A stretch of DNA of 54,750 bases from Bacteroidales bacterium UBA5433 (GTDB lineage Bacteria > Bacteroidota > Bacteroidia > Bacteroidales > UBA932). The notes beneath the pieces were generated by a model. The model was not told the DNA's origin. It was given only the letters and a program-made list of their open reading frames with translations, and searched no databases. Position numbers and translations under genes: made by a program. The DNA lies in the NCBI GenBank assembly GCA_002427525.1, contig DIRP01000003.1, positions 23,235 through 77,984 on the forward strand, given 5' to 3'. Below are positions 26,410 to 34,400 of the stretch, in pieces (position 1 is the stretch's first letter; every line of letters starts with the position of its first letter).

Positions 26410-27558
26410 ATGAGATTCAATATACTAGTAACCACAGCTGTCATGTTGAGTACAGCTTTGTTTTTTTCGTGCAAAACGGACCATGAAGTTCGGATTTCCG
26501 GAACAGTAGAAAATCTGCAAGAAGACGATGTGTTGTTATTTAAAAGACTGGATTTTAGTTCTGAAACCCTTCTTGATACCATTCGCAGAGATGGGAACGG
26601 AAATTTTAAGTACACGTTAAAGAAGGGTGTCGAGCAACCCGGTTATTATTATTTGTATGCGGGGGACAGAAAAGCAGCTGCCCTTATTCTGAAAAAGGGA
26701 GATAAGATCAACCTTCAAACAACAAGGGATGGAAAAGTGAGCCGTCTGGAAGGATCGGAAGAGTCGTTGTTGTTGCAACAGGTCAATGCGGATTACCACA
26801 AAATGGTCAGGAAGTTTGATTCTTTGTATGTTCAGTATGAAAAAGCGTCAGGTAAAGAAAAAGAAAGGCTGAGCATTGAACTGGGGACTGTATTTGTAAA
26901 ATACAAGCAGTCTGCCATTCGTTTTCTGTACCAGCACCCCCGGGCATTTGTGAATACGTCTGTAATTTTTCATACTTTTCCGGGCCAGTTGTATGTTTTT
27001 GCAGATCCAAAAGATGCTCCGTTGCTGCGACGCATCTACGATTCTTTGTACTTGGATTATCCGCTTTCTCCGCACACTATGGCCGTAAGGGACCGTTACG
27101 AAAATATGGAAAAAGCACTGCGTATGGAACACGCATTCTCACAGGTAGAAGTAACTGATTTTCCCGACATTTGCCTGCCCGGTGTAGGTGGTAAAATAGC
27201 CTGTTTATCTGAACTTAAGGGAAAAACCATCTTGTTGTCATTCTGGCACTCAGCCAATGTCCGGATGAGGTTTGACAACAGAGAACTTCAGGACTTGTAC
27301 AGGCAATATGCTCCAAAAGGGTTGGAGATCTTCCAGGTCGCTTTGGATACCGACAAAGCTGCGTGGGCAACAGCCATCAGGGATCAGTCGTTGTTATGGG
27401 TAAGTGTGTGCGACGGTATGGGTGTTTATTCCCCTGCGGTTACTTCGTACAATGTGGTAGAAATTCCCACTTATTTTATCATTAACAGGAACGGGGATAT
27501 TGTATCCAGAGAAAGCAATGTTGATGCAGCCATAAAACAGATTAAACGTCTTTTTTAG
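26410..27558 (+). CDS. TlpA-like/DUF4369 lipoprotein lacking the redox cysteines
   Basis: A 382-residue lipoprotein with signal MRFNILVTTAVMLSTALFFSC (lipobox Cys 21). An N-terminal DUF4369-like beta domain (ISGTVENLQEDDVLLFKRLDF) precedes a C-terminal thioredoxin-like domain (FPDICLPGVGGKIACLSELKGKTI...PTYFIINRNGDIV). The place where AhpC/TlpA proteins carry WCxxC reads FWHSANVRMR, so it is probably not a disulfide reductase. The start is the ATG at 26410, as required by the signal peptide. Its 3' end overlaps convergent tsaB by 17 bases. Confidence 0.85.
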   Translation: MRFNILVTTAVMLSTALFFSCKTDHEVRISGTVENLQEDDVLLFKRLDFSSETLLDTIRRDGNGNFKYTLKKGVEQPGYYYLYAGDRKAAALILKKGDKINLQTTRDGKVSRLEGSEESLLLQQVNADYHKMVRKFDSLYVQYEKASGKEKERLSIELGTVFVKYKQSAIRFLYQHPRAFVNTSVIFHTFPGQLYVFADPKDAPLLRRIYDSLYLDYPLSPHTMAVRDRYENMEKALRMEHAFSQVEVTDFPDICLPGVGGKIACLSELKGKTILLSFWHSANVRMRFDNRELQDLYRQYAPKGLEIFQVALDTDKAAWATAIRDQSLLWVSVCDGMGVYSPAVTSYNVVEIPTYFIINRNGDIVSRESNVDAAIKQIKRLF

Positions 27559-28252
27559 GTTGTTTTACCTGATATTCTTTCAGATAGAAAGGAACATAAT
27601 AAGCAGTATCTTCAAAGTCATTCTGCCGAAAAGCCCTGAGTGCTGCTTTGGCCATGCCGTTTGCATGGGATTCCAGGTTGGCAAACCGGGCGTTACGGTG
27701 TACCAGCAACTCCTTGCACTTGGGTGCTCCGTCACCTATAAACATTACCGGTCCTTGATTAAGCAACTCTGAAAAACTGCCGTGCTGAACACACAAGGCG
27801 CTGACAGGACCTTCCTTGAACGCTGTCTTTCCTGTGTCTTTTTCATTCCTTACAGAAAAAGGTGCCGTATATACTTCCATACGTCGGGCATCAATCATGG
27901 GGCAGATATACAGGGGCTCTTCCAGCATAAATTTGTCAATATACAATTGTGCAAGCAGTTCCAGAGAACATACATGTATAAGGGGAATGCCCGCACCAAA
28001 ACACAGGCCCTTTGCGGTAGAGACACCTACACGCAGTCCTGTATAGGAGCCGGGACCGCCGCTGACGGCTACTGCAGCACAATCTGTTGCCTTCAGACGG
28101 CACTCTTCCAAAATCTGATGGATGAAAACAGCCAGCACAGAAGCATGGGCCCGTGGTTCAGTTGTTTGACGCTGTGCCAGAATATGTGTTCCCAGTGCCA
28201 GTGAGGCTGAGCAAACAGATGTGCTCGTTTCAATCAACAGGATTGGTTTCAC
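27542..28252 (-). CDS. tsaB: tRNA threonylcarbamoyladenosine biosynthesis protein TsaB
   Basis: A 236-residue ASKHA-fold partner of TsaD in t6A37 synthesis. The start ILLIETSTSVCSASLA and the GPGSYTGLRVGVSTAKGL segment are diagnostic. No ATG is available at the right place; the GTG at 28252 (giving MKPILLIETST) best fits homologues, while a TTG at 28279 is the alternative. The GTG start lies inside the last 23 bases of the hlyD-like gene, suggesting coupling to tolC-hlyD. Confidence 0.93.
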   Translation of the reverse strand: MKPILLIETSTSVCSASLALGTHILAQRQTTEPRAHASVLAVFIHQILEECRLKATDCAAVAVSGGPGSYTGLRVGVSTAKGLCFGAGIPLIHVCSLELLAQLYIDKFMLEEPLYICPMIDARRMEVYTAPFSVRNEKDTGKTAFKEGPVSALCVQHGSFSELLNQGPVMFIGDGAPKCKELLVHRNARFANLESHANGMAKAALRAFRQNDFEDTAYYVPFYLKEYQVKQPKKDV

Positions 28253-29492
28253 TATACTCTGCTTCTGTTTTAGGCTCAACTTTTGTTCCGTTCTCTAACG
28301 TACGTGAAATAGCAGAATAGGGCCCGGTGACCACTTTGTCTTTTTCTGTCAGTCCTTGCAGAATTTCTATGTGCATGTGGTCCTGTAATCCGGAAGTAAC
28401 GCGGCAGGAACGGACGGTATTGTCTTCCTGTAAAACAAATACTTGTTCTGCCAATTCATTGGGACCCAGCTGCATCCTGATGCTGTCGGGCAACAGTTCC
28501 GAGCGGGTAGTGATGCACTGGATGGGGATGGCAAGTACGTTGTTTCTTGTTTCTGTGCGGATAGAAACCGAGGCCGACATACCCGGACGGAACGGAGTGG
28601 CAAACTGGGGTGTAACCAGATCGGTATAGGATTCAGAAAGGATGAAAACCCGTACTTCAAAATTGGTCACCTGCTCCAGCGCAGAACCAATGTTTTTTGC
28701 CGAGTTGGCAATGTGTGTTACAACACCTAAAAACTTGCGTCCCGGATAGGCATCTACTTCAACGGTAGCCGTATCGCGCTGTTTGATGCGGACAATGTCA
28801 TTTTCATTCACATCTACCAGCACCTCCATTTCTTCAAAATTGGCAATGCGGAGCATTTCTGTTCCTGCCATTTGGCTGGTGCCTACCACGCGTTCTCCTC
28901 GTTCTACATCCAATTTGGAAACAATACCGTCCATGGGAGCAAAAATGGTTGTTTTTGCAAGGCTTTCCTCGGCCTCGGCAAGAGCGGCCTGGGAACTCTG
29001 GACGTTGAACCGGGAGGCATTCAGCTGTTCTCCTGCAATGGAATATTCAGAGGAGGAAGACTCAAATTCTGCCTGAGAAATAGCTTGTTGTTCGTACAAG
29101 GTCAGGTTTCTGTTGTAGGACAATTCCACTTGTTTATACTGTGCTTCCTGTTGTGCCAGCTGGGCTTTTGCCTGATTCAAAGCCGCTGACATTCTGTCAC
29201 GTGCAGAAATATACTGGTCTTGTTTAATACGGAGCAACACCTGACCTGCTTTTACGTAATCTCCTTCTGCTACATGCAGAGCTACGATTTCTCCGGATAC
29301 GTCCGGACTGATCTTCACCTCTGTTACCGGCTGAATCTTTCCGTTAGCCGGAATGATTTCTGTAATGTTCTTAATAACAGGGTTAGCTGTGCTTACTTTA
29401 ACACCTTTGCCGGAACTGCTTTTTCCGACAAAGATTAGAACGACAATAAGTACTACTGCACTGATAATAATCCAAAGTATTGATTTCTTCAT
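28230..29492 (-). CDS. HlyD/MacA-like periplasmic adaptor of an efflux or secretion system
   Basis: A 420-residue membrane-fusion protein with an N-terminal anchor helix (ILWIIISAVVLIVVLIFVG). The biotinyl-lipoyl halves are GEIVALHVAEGDYVKAGQVLL and TIFAPMDGIVSKLDVERGERV, joined by an alpha-helical hairpin rich in Q and A, with a beta-barrel domain after that. It bridges an inner-membrane transporter to TolC. It follows the tolC gene by 15 bases. No ABC permease of MacB type lies next to it; the nearest transporter is the C39-ABC exporter 2.7 kb upstream on the same strand. Confidence 0.92.
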   Translation of the reverse strand: MKKSILWIIISAVVLIVVLIFVGKSSSGKGVKVSTANPVIKNITEIIPANGKIQPVTEVKISPDVSGEIVALHVAEGDYVKAGQVLLRIKQDQYISARDRMSAALNQAKAQLAQQEAQYKQVELSYNRNLTLYEQQAISQAEFESSSSEYSIAGEQLNASRFNVQSSQAALAEAEESLAKTTIFAPMDGIVSKLDVERGERVVGTSQMAGTEMLRIANFEEMEVLVDVNENDIVRIKQRDTATVEVDAYPGRKFLGVVTHIANSAKNIGSALEQVTNFEVRVFILSESYTDLVTPQFATPFRPGMSASVSIRTETRNNVLAIPIQCITTRSELLPDSIRMQLGPNELAEQVFVLQEDNTVRSCRVTSGLQDHMHIEILQGLTEKDKVVTGPYSAISRTLENGTKVEPKTEAEYSETNPVD

Positions 29493-29507
29493 GGAGTGTG
29501 ATACAAG

Positions 29508-30905
29508 TTATAGTGTAATAGGGATTCCTTTGTAGAAATCCAAAATTTTTAATTTAAATACGTGTTCAAATTTGGCTTGAATGTAACTGCTTTGTGCTTT
29601 AAACAAATTGGTTTTGGAAACAATGTAATCCGTGCTGTTGAGCATGCCAATATCAAATTTTTGCTGCACGTAACGGAACGATTCTTCCATGGCCTTAACA
29701 TTTCTTTCTGCTGCCTGTGTCCTTAGGTACGTAGAGGTGGCATCGTTGGCTGCCTGCTGTACTTCTTTCATGAGAAGTTGCCGTGCATTTTTCATTTCCA
29801 GTTCAGCCATTTCTACTCCAAGCTTTGCATTTTTTACATTCGTGTTGATTTGCCATTTGCTGAAAATGGGGATATTGAGTGACAGACCAATGGATGGGTT
29901 GTTGTTCTTTTTCATTTGCTCCCAAAAGCTGGCTGATGTACCTCCAAAAATATCATCCAGCCCGCCACCGTTGTCATCGCCGTTTTCTTCGGGGTCCTTT
30001 TCTTCTTGTTTCTTTCTATTCGCATCTGAATAAAATGAAGAATAACCTACAGACAAGGTAAGCCTGGGGTAGCGGCCTCCCTGAGCAATCGCCAGTTCGT
30101 GCTTTTTCTGTTCCAGACCAAATTCCGTTTTTTTGATCTGCGGAAGGTCCTGCGACGTATAATACATATCTTCAACAGATACCGGATCCATATCTTGCAA
30201 ATCTCCAAGCTCAGGAATCAGGATCTCAAAAACACTTTCTGTGGGAATATCCAGTAACTGTCTTAATATAAGGTAATAAGTGCGTAAGTTGTTTTGTGCT
30301 TCTACTACTTGCAGTTCTTCTGTTGCCAACTGGGATTCTACTTCAAGCAGTGTGCTTAAAGGCTGGCTTCCTGCATCTACGAGTTTCTTTGTTCTGGTAC
30401 ATTGTCCGGCAACACTTTCCCTGCTCTGTACGGCTGCTTCCAATATTTCACCGGCAAGCAGTACGTTCAGGTAACCACGTGTAATCTCAATGGATATGTC
30501 GTTTTTCAGTTTTTGTACTTCCTGAACGGCAATTTCCAACCTGGCTTGTTCCTGTTTTACAGTATTGATTTTTTGCAGACCGGTAAACAAATCCATATCG
30601 GCGTATATACCAACACCAGTATTGGTGCTTTTCACATGGTTCAGGATGGTTAAAGTAGACAAATCAACCGATTGTCCCCAGTTGACATTTTCACTTATCC
30701 GGGCACTTAAGGAAGGGGTAAAGGCCATTTTTGACTGAAAGTGAACGTTTTTAGATTGTAAAACACCCAGTTCCTGTTGTTTGATGGTCAGGTTGTTTTC
30801 CCAGGCATACCGTATGCAGTCTTCAAGTGACCAGGTATCCTTACCTAAAAGAGAAAGAGGAAAGGAAAGAAGTAGTGATACAAGTACTACGGAACATTTT
30901 TTCAT
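29508..30905 (-). CDS. TolC-family outer-membrane channel protein
   Basis: A 465-residue protein with signal peptide MKKCSVVLVSLLLSFPLSLLG. Repeated TolC/OEP helical-barrel segments follow (TWSLEDCIRYAWENNLTIKQQELG, with a second repeat after about residue 260). A low-complexity acidic/glycine loop (EEKDPEENGDDNGGG) sits in the middle. The start is at 30905, since the upstream ATG at 30926 lacks a signal sequence and nearly touches the promoter box. It begins 17 bases after the CPBP stop. Confidence 0.92.
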   Translation of the reverse strand: MKKCSVVLVSLLLSFPLSLLGKDTWSLEDCIRYAWENNLTIKQQELGVLQSKNVHFQSKMAFTPSLSARISENVNWGQSVDLSTLTILNHVKSTNTGVGIYADMDLFTGLQKINTVKQEQARLEIAVQEVQKLKNDISIEITRGYLNVLLAGEILEAAVQSRESVAGQCTRTKKLVDAGSQPLSTLLEVESQLATEELQVVEAQNNLRTYYLILRQLLDIPTESVFEILIPELGDLQDMDPVSVEDMYYTSQDLPQIKKTEFGLEQKKHELAIAQGGRYPRLTLSVGYSSFYSDANRKKQEEKDPEENGDDNGGGLDDIFGGTSASFWEQMKKNNNPSIGLSLNIPIFSKWQINTNVKNAKLGVEMAELEMKNARQLLMKEVQQAANDATSTYLRTQAAERNVKAMEESFRYVQQKFDIGMLNSTDYIVSKTNLFKAQSSYIQAKFEHVFKLKILDFYKGIPITL

Positions 30906-30922
30906 GGTAAATATTAAGTATA

Positions 30923-31630
30923 TCATGCAAATTTACTTTTATTTAAACAATATACAACAACCATAATGAAAAGCGAAAGCAGGCACAAGGTGGCATGAAG
31001 TGCGGCGCGTGCTGCTGAGTAACATGTGGTAACATAGGGCAGGGTTGTATGAAACGTATAGATAATAATGTCGTACATCCAGTGAACGGCTACACATAAA
31101 GCCAGACCTCCTTTTTGGTACAGGTATCCCAAAAGTGTACCCAAAATAAAACGTTGCAAAAGAAAGGAAACGGATTCCGGACGGTGGCACAGGGAAAACA
31201 ACAAGGCCGGTAACAACAGGATAAGAAAATTGGGCATTTTTGCTGTTTTCATACGAACGGTTAAAAATTCCCTGAAAAGCAATTCTTCGCACAGGGAAAT
31301 GCAAAAAAACGACCAGGTACAATTGATTAGGTACGTGGTAAGGTCGATTGAACCAAAGGCTTTGATTGTTAGTAACAAGCTCAGCAAAACAACCGGTAGG
31401 GCCATGGTGCCTGTGAGCAAAAATATACTGCGCCAGGGAACAGCTGTAAGTCCTTCCGTCTTTTTTCTTTTTCCGAACAGATACGTTAGGGTCATGCCCA
31501 GGGTCCCCAAAGAATTAGCTATAATCAGGTCTATGCCGCAGGTATAAAACAAAGCAAACAACGGCACTACGGACAAACTAAAAACAACATACAGGCATAT
31601 GGGGTATGCAAGAAACAAATACTTACGCAT
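30923..31630 (-). CDS. CPBP (Abi) family intramembrane metalloprotease, candidate bacteriocin immunity protein
   Basis: A 235-residue protein with about seven hydrophobic helices. All CPBP motifs are intact: E115-E116-x3-R120 (CEELLFREF), F145-x3-H149 (FSLCH) and H183-x3-D187 (HWMYD). Members of this family act as self-immunity proteins next to class II bacteriocin genes in lactobacilli; others process leaders or have unknown roles. It directly follows the two double-glycine precursor genes, separated by a strong terminator at 31637-31668. ATG 31630 is the first ATG; a longer frame from a TTG would run through the terminator. No ribosome binding site or own promoter is seen. Confidence 0.88.
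   Translation of the reverse strand: MRKYLFLAYPICLYVVFSLSVVPLFALFYTCGIDLIIANSLGTLGMTLTYLFGKRKKTEGLTAVPWRSIFLLTGTMALPVVLLSLLLTIKAFGSIDLTTYLINCTWSFFCISLCEELLFREFLTVRMKTAKMPNFLILLLPALLFSLCHRPESVSFLLQRFILGTLLGYLYQKGGLALCVAVHWMYDIIIYTFHTTLPYVTTCYSAARAALHATLCLLSLFIMVVVYCLNKSKFA
30928..30935 (-). promoter_or_regulatory. tolC-hlyD-tsaB promoter -7 box
   Basis: TAAATTTG on the minus strand, 22 bases before the tolC ATG and inside the last codons of the CPBP gene; GTTG lies 19 bases further upstream. It would make tolC-hlyD expression partly independent of the bacteriocin genes. Confidence 0.5.
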
Positions 31631-31636
31631 TTTTTG

Positions 31637-31668
31637 AAAAAAAAAACAGGGCAGGAATCCTGCCCTGT
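31637..31668 (-). terminator. Intrinsic terminator between precursor genes and CPBP gene
   Basis: Read on the minus strand, ACAGGGCAGG pairs perfectly with CCTGCCCTGT (31646-31668) around a 3-base loop, followed by a run of about nine T. It begins six bases after the precursor B stop, and its tail ends 6 bases before the CPBP ATG, so CPBP appears to be expressed only by readthrough. Confidence 0.88.
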
Positions 31669-31674
31669 CACAAA

Positions 31675-31890
31675 TCAACCGCTTGGGATAATGGTAAATT
31701 TGATTTTGTAAAACAAATTCTCACCCAAATCGTAGAGGACACGGAAAGCGATCCCCATAATTTCGCCAAACTTGTAAGCCAGGTCTTTATCAAAATCAGA
31801 AGAGGACATGCCTCCGGTTACTACGCAACACGCAGCGTCGCTTAGCAACACAAAACCTTGTACATTTTCTTTCGCATTCATCTTCTTCAT
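31675..31890 (-). CDS. Double-glycine-leader precursor peptide B (candidate bacteriocin)
   Basis: A 71-residue ORF. The leader of 27 residues ends GFVLLSDAACCVVTGG, with the cut expected after GG27. The 44-residue mature part begins MSSSDFDKDL, contains the GxxxG motif GEIMG near mature residue 15, and ends FTIIPSG. It has no Cys and is about neutral (6 acidic, 5 basic). Its ATG overlaps the stop of precursor A (ATGA), so the two are made together. The leader shares the pattern GFxxLxxxAxCx(V/I)(S/T)GG with precursor A. A C39-peptidase exporter is encoded upstream. A non-bacteriocin signal role is possible. Confidence 0.78.
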   Translation of the reverse strand: MKKMNAKENVQGFVLLSDAACCVVTGGMSSSDFDKDLAYKFGEIMGIAFRVLYDLGENLFYKIKFTIIPSG

Positions 31891-32117
31891 TTGTTTTTGT
31901 TCCAACCGGCTCTGAATCCATCAATAAAGCTGTCAATGTTTTTTGCCAGCATACTTACCAGGATGCCTGCTGCACCCAGTTTAGAAGCCAATCCTTCTAA
32001 AAGATCTTCAAGAAGTTCGCCCAGAATTCCATATTCAGAATCTCCTCCTGAAATAGCACACCGGGCAACCGGATCCAGGGCAGTGAACCCAAAATCCTTC
32101 ATCACAAATTCATTCAT
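31887..32117 (-). CDS. Double-glycine-leader precursor peptide A (candidate bacteriocin)
   Basis: A 76-residue ORF. The 25-residue leader MNEFVMKDFGF...CAISGG ends in a double glycine. The 51-residue mature part (DSEYGILGELLEDLLEGL...) is predicted as a long amphipathic helix, Leu/Gly-rich and Cys-free, acidic (8 acidic, 5 basic), with GxxxG near the C-terminus (DGFRAGW). The start at 32117 is chosen to give a normal leader; upstream codons run back through a hairpin. It lies 72 bases after the exporter gene and overlaps precursor B by four bases. Confidence 0.78.
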   Translation of the reverse strand: MNEFVMKDFGFTALDPVARCAISGGDSEYGILGELLEDLLEGLASKLGAAGILVSMLAKNIDSFIDGFRAGWNKNK

Positions 32118-32147
32118 AACTTTTAGGTTTAATCTTTTCTCACAGTT

Positions 32148-32169
32148 CAGGCGCGTGAGATTCCGCCTG
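32148..32169 (-). other. Small inverted repeat between exporter and precursor genes
   Basis: CAGGCG and CGCCTG pair around a 10-base spacer in the 72-base gap between exporter stop and precursor A start. No T-run follows, so it is more likely an mRNA processing or stability hairpin than a terminator. No TAnnTTTG box was found in the gap. Confidence 0.35.
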
Positions 32170-32189
32170 CAAGCGCGCGATTGCATATC

Positions 32190-34400
32190 TCATAGGCCTT
32201 GCTGCCTGCACCAGGCAGCATAATTGCCATTATTACGTACCAGTTCATCGTGGGATCCTTCTTCTGCTATGCGGCCTTGGTCCAGTAAAATAATGCGAGA
32301 AGCAATTGATAATGTGGACATCCGGTGCCCAATGATAACAATACCCGTACCCAACAGGCTCCATTTGCGCAAAGCAGACAGTACGGCTTCTTCCGATGTG
32401 CTGTCAAGAGATGATGTGGCTTCGTCCAGTACTATCCAGGATGGCCTGCGGTAAGCCGTTCTTGCCAGTGCCAGTCGCTGACGCTGTCCTCCTGAAAGTT
32501 GTACCCCTTGTTCTCCAATGGGTGTGAGAATACCACGCGGGAGCGCGGCAAGAAAAGGTCTCAGACCCAGTTCTTCACAAAGTGTTACTACATGGTCCAT
32601 ATCCGGTGTGCGATCTCCCAATACTATGTTTTCTAAAATGGTGCCTTCAAATAAGTCTGCTTTCTGAGGCACAATGCCCACAATTCTGCGCCAGGTATCC
32701 AGCGGAATGTCGCAGGCATCCCTGGAGCCCAGACGTACAGAGCCTGCATCGGGCAGGTACATCCGCAGGAGCAGGGAACCCAGGGTACTTTTACCGGACC
32801 CGCTTTCACCGGCAATTCCAGTTATCTGTCCTGCACGAAAGACACAGCTGAAATTATCAAATAATGTGAGCCTGCCCGGATAATGAAACGATATGCCATC
32901 CAGAACCAGGTTTTCACCTGCCGGCTCTTCTGCAACTACCGCATTAACAAGCCCTCCTGCCATTACAGGCAATGCACCGGGTTTCTGTTCCGGTTCCAGC
33001 TCCATGATCTCGAACAAACGGTCTGTAGCAATCCGTGCATCTCTGTACTTTTGGCTGAAAGAAATGATTTCACTGACAGGTGCAGAAAAATATGCCGTAA
33101 GGGCGTAAAAGGTCAGCAATTGTCCAAAACTCAGCTGGCCGTGAGTTACAAAAGTGGCGCCCAGCCATAAAATGGCAAGCCCCATGCCCCTGTTTACGGC
33201 ATCACCCAGCGTGGCTGCCCGCAACTGGTTCATTCCTCCTTTCCAGGCATTTTTGACATATTGGCTGTATTTTTCCTGAATAGTGGCAATCATGTATTCC
33301 TGTGCCGTGCTGTATTTGATTTGAGCTACACCACGTAACGAATCAACGAGGCTTGTTTCCAGCTGTGCCTGAGCTACCATGATATCTCGCTGTGTATCTT
33401 TGTTGCGCAGATCAAATAAATAATAAATGCCGGCATATAAAGGAACAGAAACAAGGCATAAAAGGCTCAACTGCTTATTAAATAAGAACATGACAAGCAG
33501 CGAAAAGAAGAGTGTAAAAATACTCAAGGCAATATTCAGGATTCCGGAACTTAAGAAAGTACTTACTTTAAACGTGTCGTTGATCCGTGCCACCAACTCG
33601 CCCGACTGCCGCTGATCAAAGAATTTTTGAGGCAGGTAAAGAATGTGTCTGTAAAAACCACCGACAAGTCTTGTGGCTGTGCGAAAGCCTGTCTGTAACA
33701 GAACCTTTATCCTAAACACATTCAGAGCCAGGGAGCAGCAAGCTATATATACCATAGCCAATCCCATCAGTTGCAGGAAACGCGTCGCATTCCCCGGTAT
33801 TACCAGATCTGCAATTTGCTGCAGAAACAAAGCCGAGGCAATCCCGGTAAAAGTGTACAGGAATGACGCCCCCAGGGCGACGGCCAGTTGCCGCCTTTGT
33901 CCTTTCATTAAAACGCCCAGCCTGTGTGAAAAGCTGGGTATGAGATTTCCTTTTTGGAATCCTTCCCCCGGAGAAAGGGTAACCACAACTCCTGTCCAGG
34001 TTTTAGCTGTATTTGCAACGCTTATACGGTGTATCCGCCCATCTTCCGGGTCCATGATACGGCATTTTTTCACCTTACCTTTCCGTAGGCCGTAGAACAC
34101 TACAAAATGGCTGAATCCATTGGGTTTAAGAATATGTAAAATTGAGGGGACCGGCAGGTTGGAAAACAAATTTTCGTCTGCCGGGCCGGTATTGCTATCA
34201 CGTTTGAGGGCTTGGGTAGAGAGATGCATATGTTCGGCTCCTTCCCGGATTCCCTGTACAGAAATGCCGTGCGTCTGCGTACCGCTCCATTGCCGGATTT
34301 GTTCCAGAGGTAAACGCAATCCAAACCAGGCAGCAACAGACGCAAGGCAAGCTGCTCCGCAATCACTTATATGGTGTTGTTTGATACGTATTTTTTTCAT
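32190..34400 (-). CDS. Peptidase-containing ABC exporter (C39 peptidase, PCAT)
   Basis: A 736-residue protein. The N-terminal C39 peptidase has Q8, C14 (QHHISDCGAAC), H98 (NGFSHFVVFYG) and D117 (MDPEDG), all expected for cleavage after GG leaders. A six-helix ABC membrane domain follows (about 165-450). The ABC domain has Walker A GESGSGKST (from 531), LSGGQ (635-639), Walker B WIVLDE (to 660) and H-loop H692. It should cut and export the two precursors encoded just downstream. The start at 34400 (MKKIRIKQHH) is the usual PCAT N-terminus and lies within the end of the upstream small membrane gene; the frame extends 25 codons further. Confidence 0.94.
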   Translation of the reverse strand: MKKIRIKQHHISDCGAACLASVAAWFGLRLPLEQIRQWSGTQTHGISVQGIREGAEHMHLSTQALKRDSNTGPADENLFSNLPVPSILHILKPNGFSHFVVFYGLRKGKVKKCRIMDPEDGRIHRISVANTAKTWTGVVVTLSPGEGFQKGNLIPSFSHRLGVLMKGQRRQLAVALGASFLYTFTGIASALFLQQIADLVIPGNATRFLQLMGLAMVYIACCSLALNVFRIKVLLQTGFRTATRLVGGFYRHILYLPQKFFDQRQSGELVARINDTFKVSTFLSSGILNIALSIFTLFFSLLVMFLFNKQLSLLCLVSVPLYAGIYYLFDLRNKDTQRDIMVAQAQLETSLVDSLRGVAQIKYSTAQEYMIATIQEKYSQYVKNAWKGGMNQLRAATLGDAVNRGMGLAILWLGATFVTHGQLSFGQLLTFYALTAYFSAPVSEIISFSQKYRDARIATDRLFEIMELEPEQKPGALPVMAGGLVNAVVAEEPAGENLVLDGISFHYPGRLTLFDNFSCVFRAGQITGIAGESGSGKSTLGSLLLRMYLPDAGSVRLGSRDACDIPLDTWRRIVGIVPQKADLFEGTILENIVLGDRTPDMDHVVTLCEELGLRPFLAALPRGILTPIGEQGVQLSGGQRQRLALARTAYRRPSWIVLDEATSSLDSTSEEAVLSALRKWSLLGTGIVIIGHRMSTLSIASRIILLDQGRIAEEGSHDELVRNNGNYAAWCRQQGL

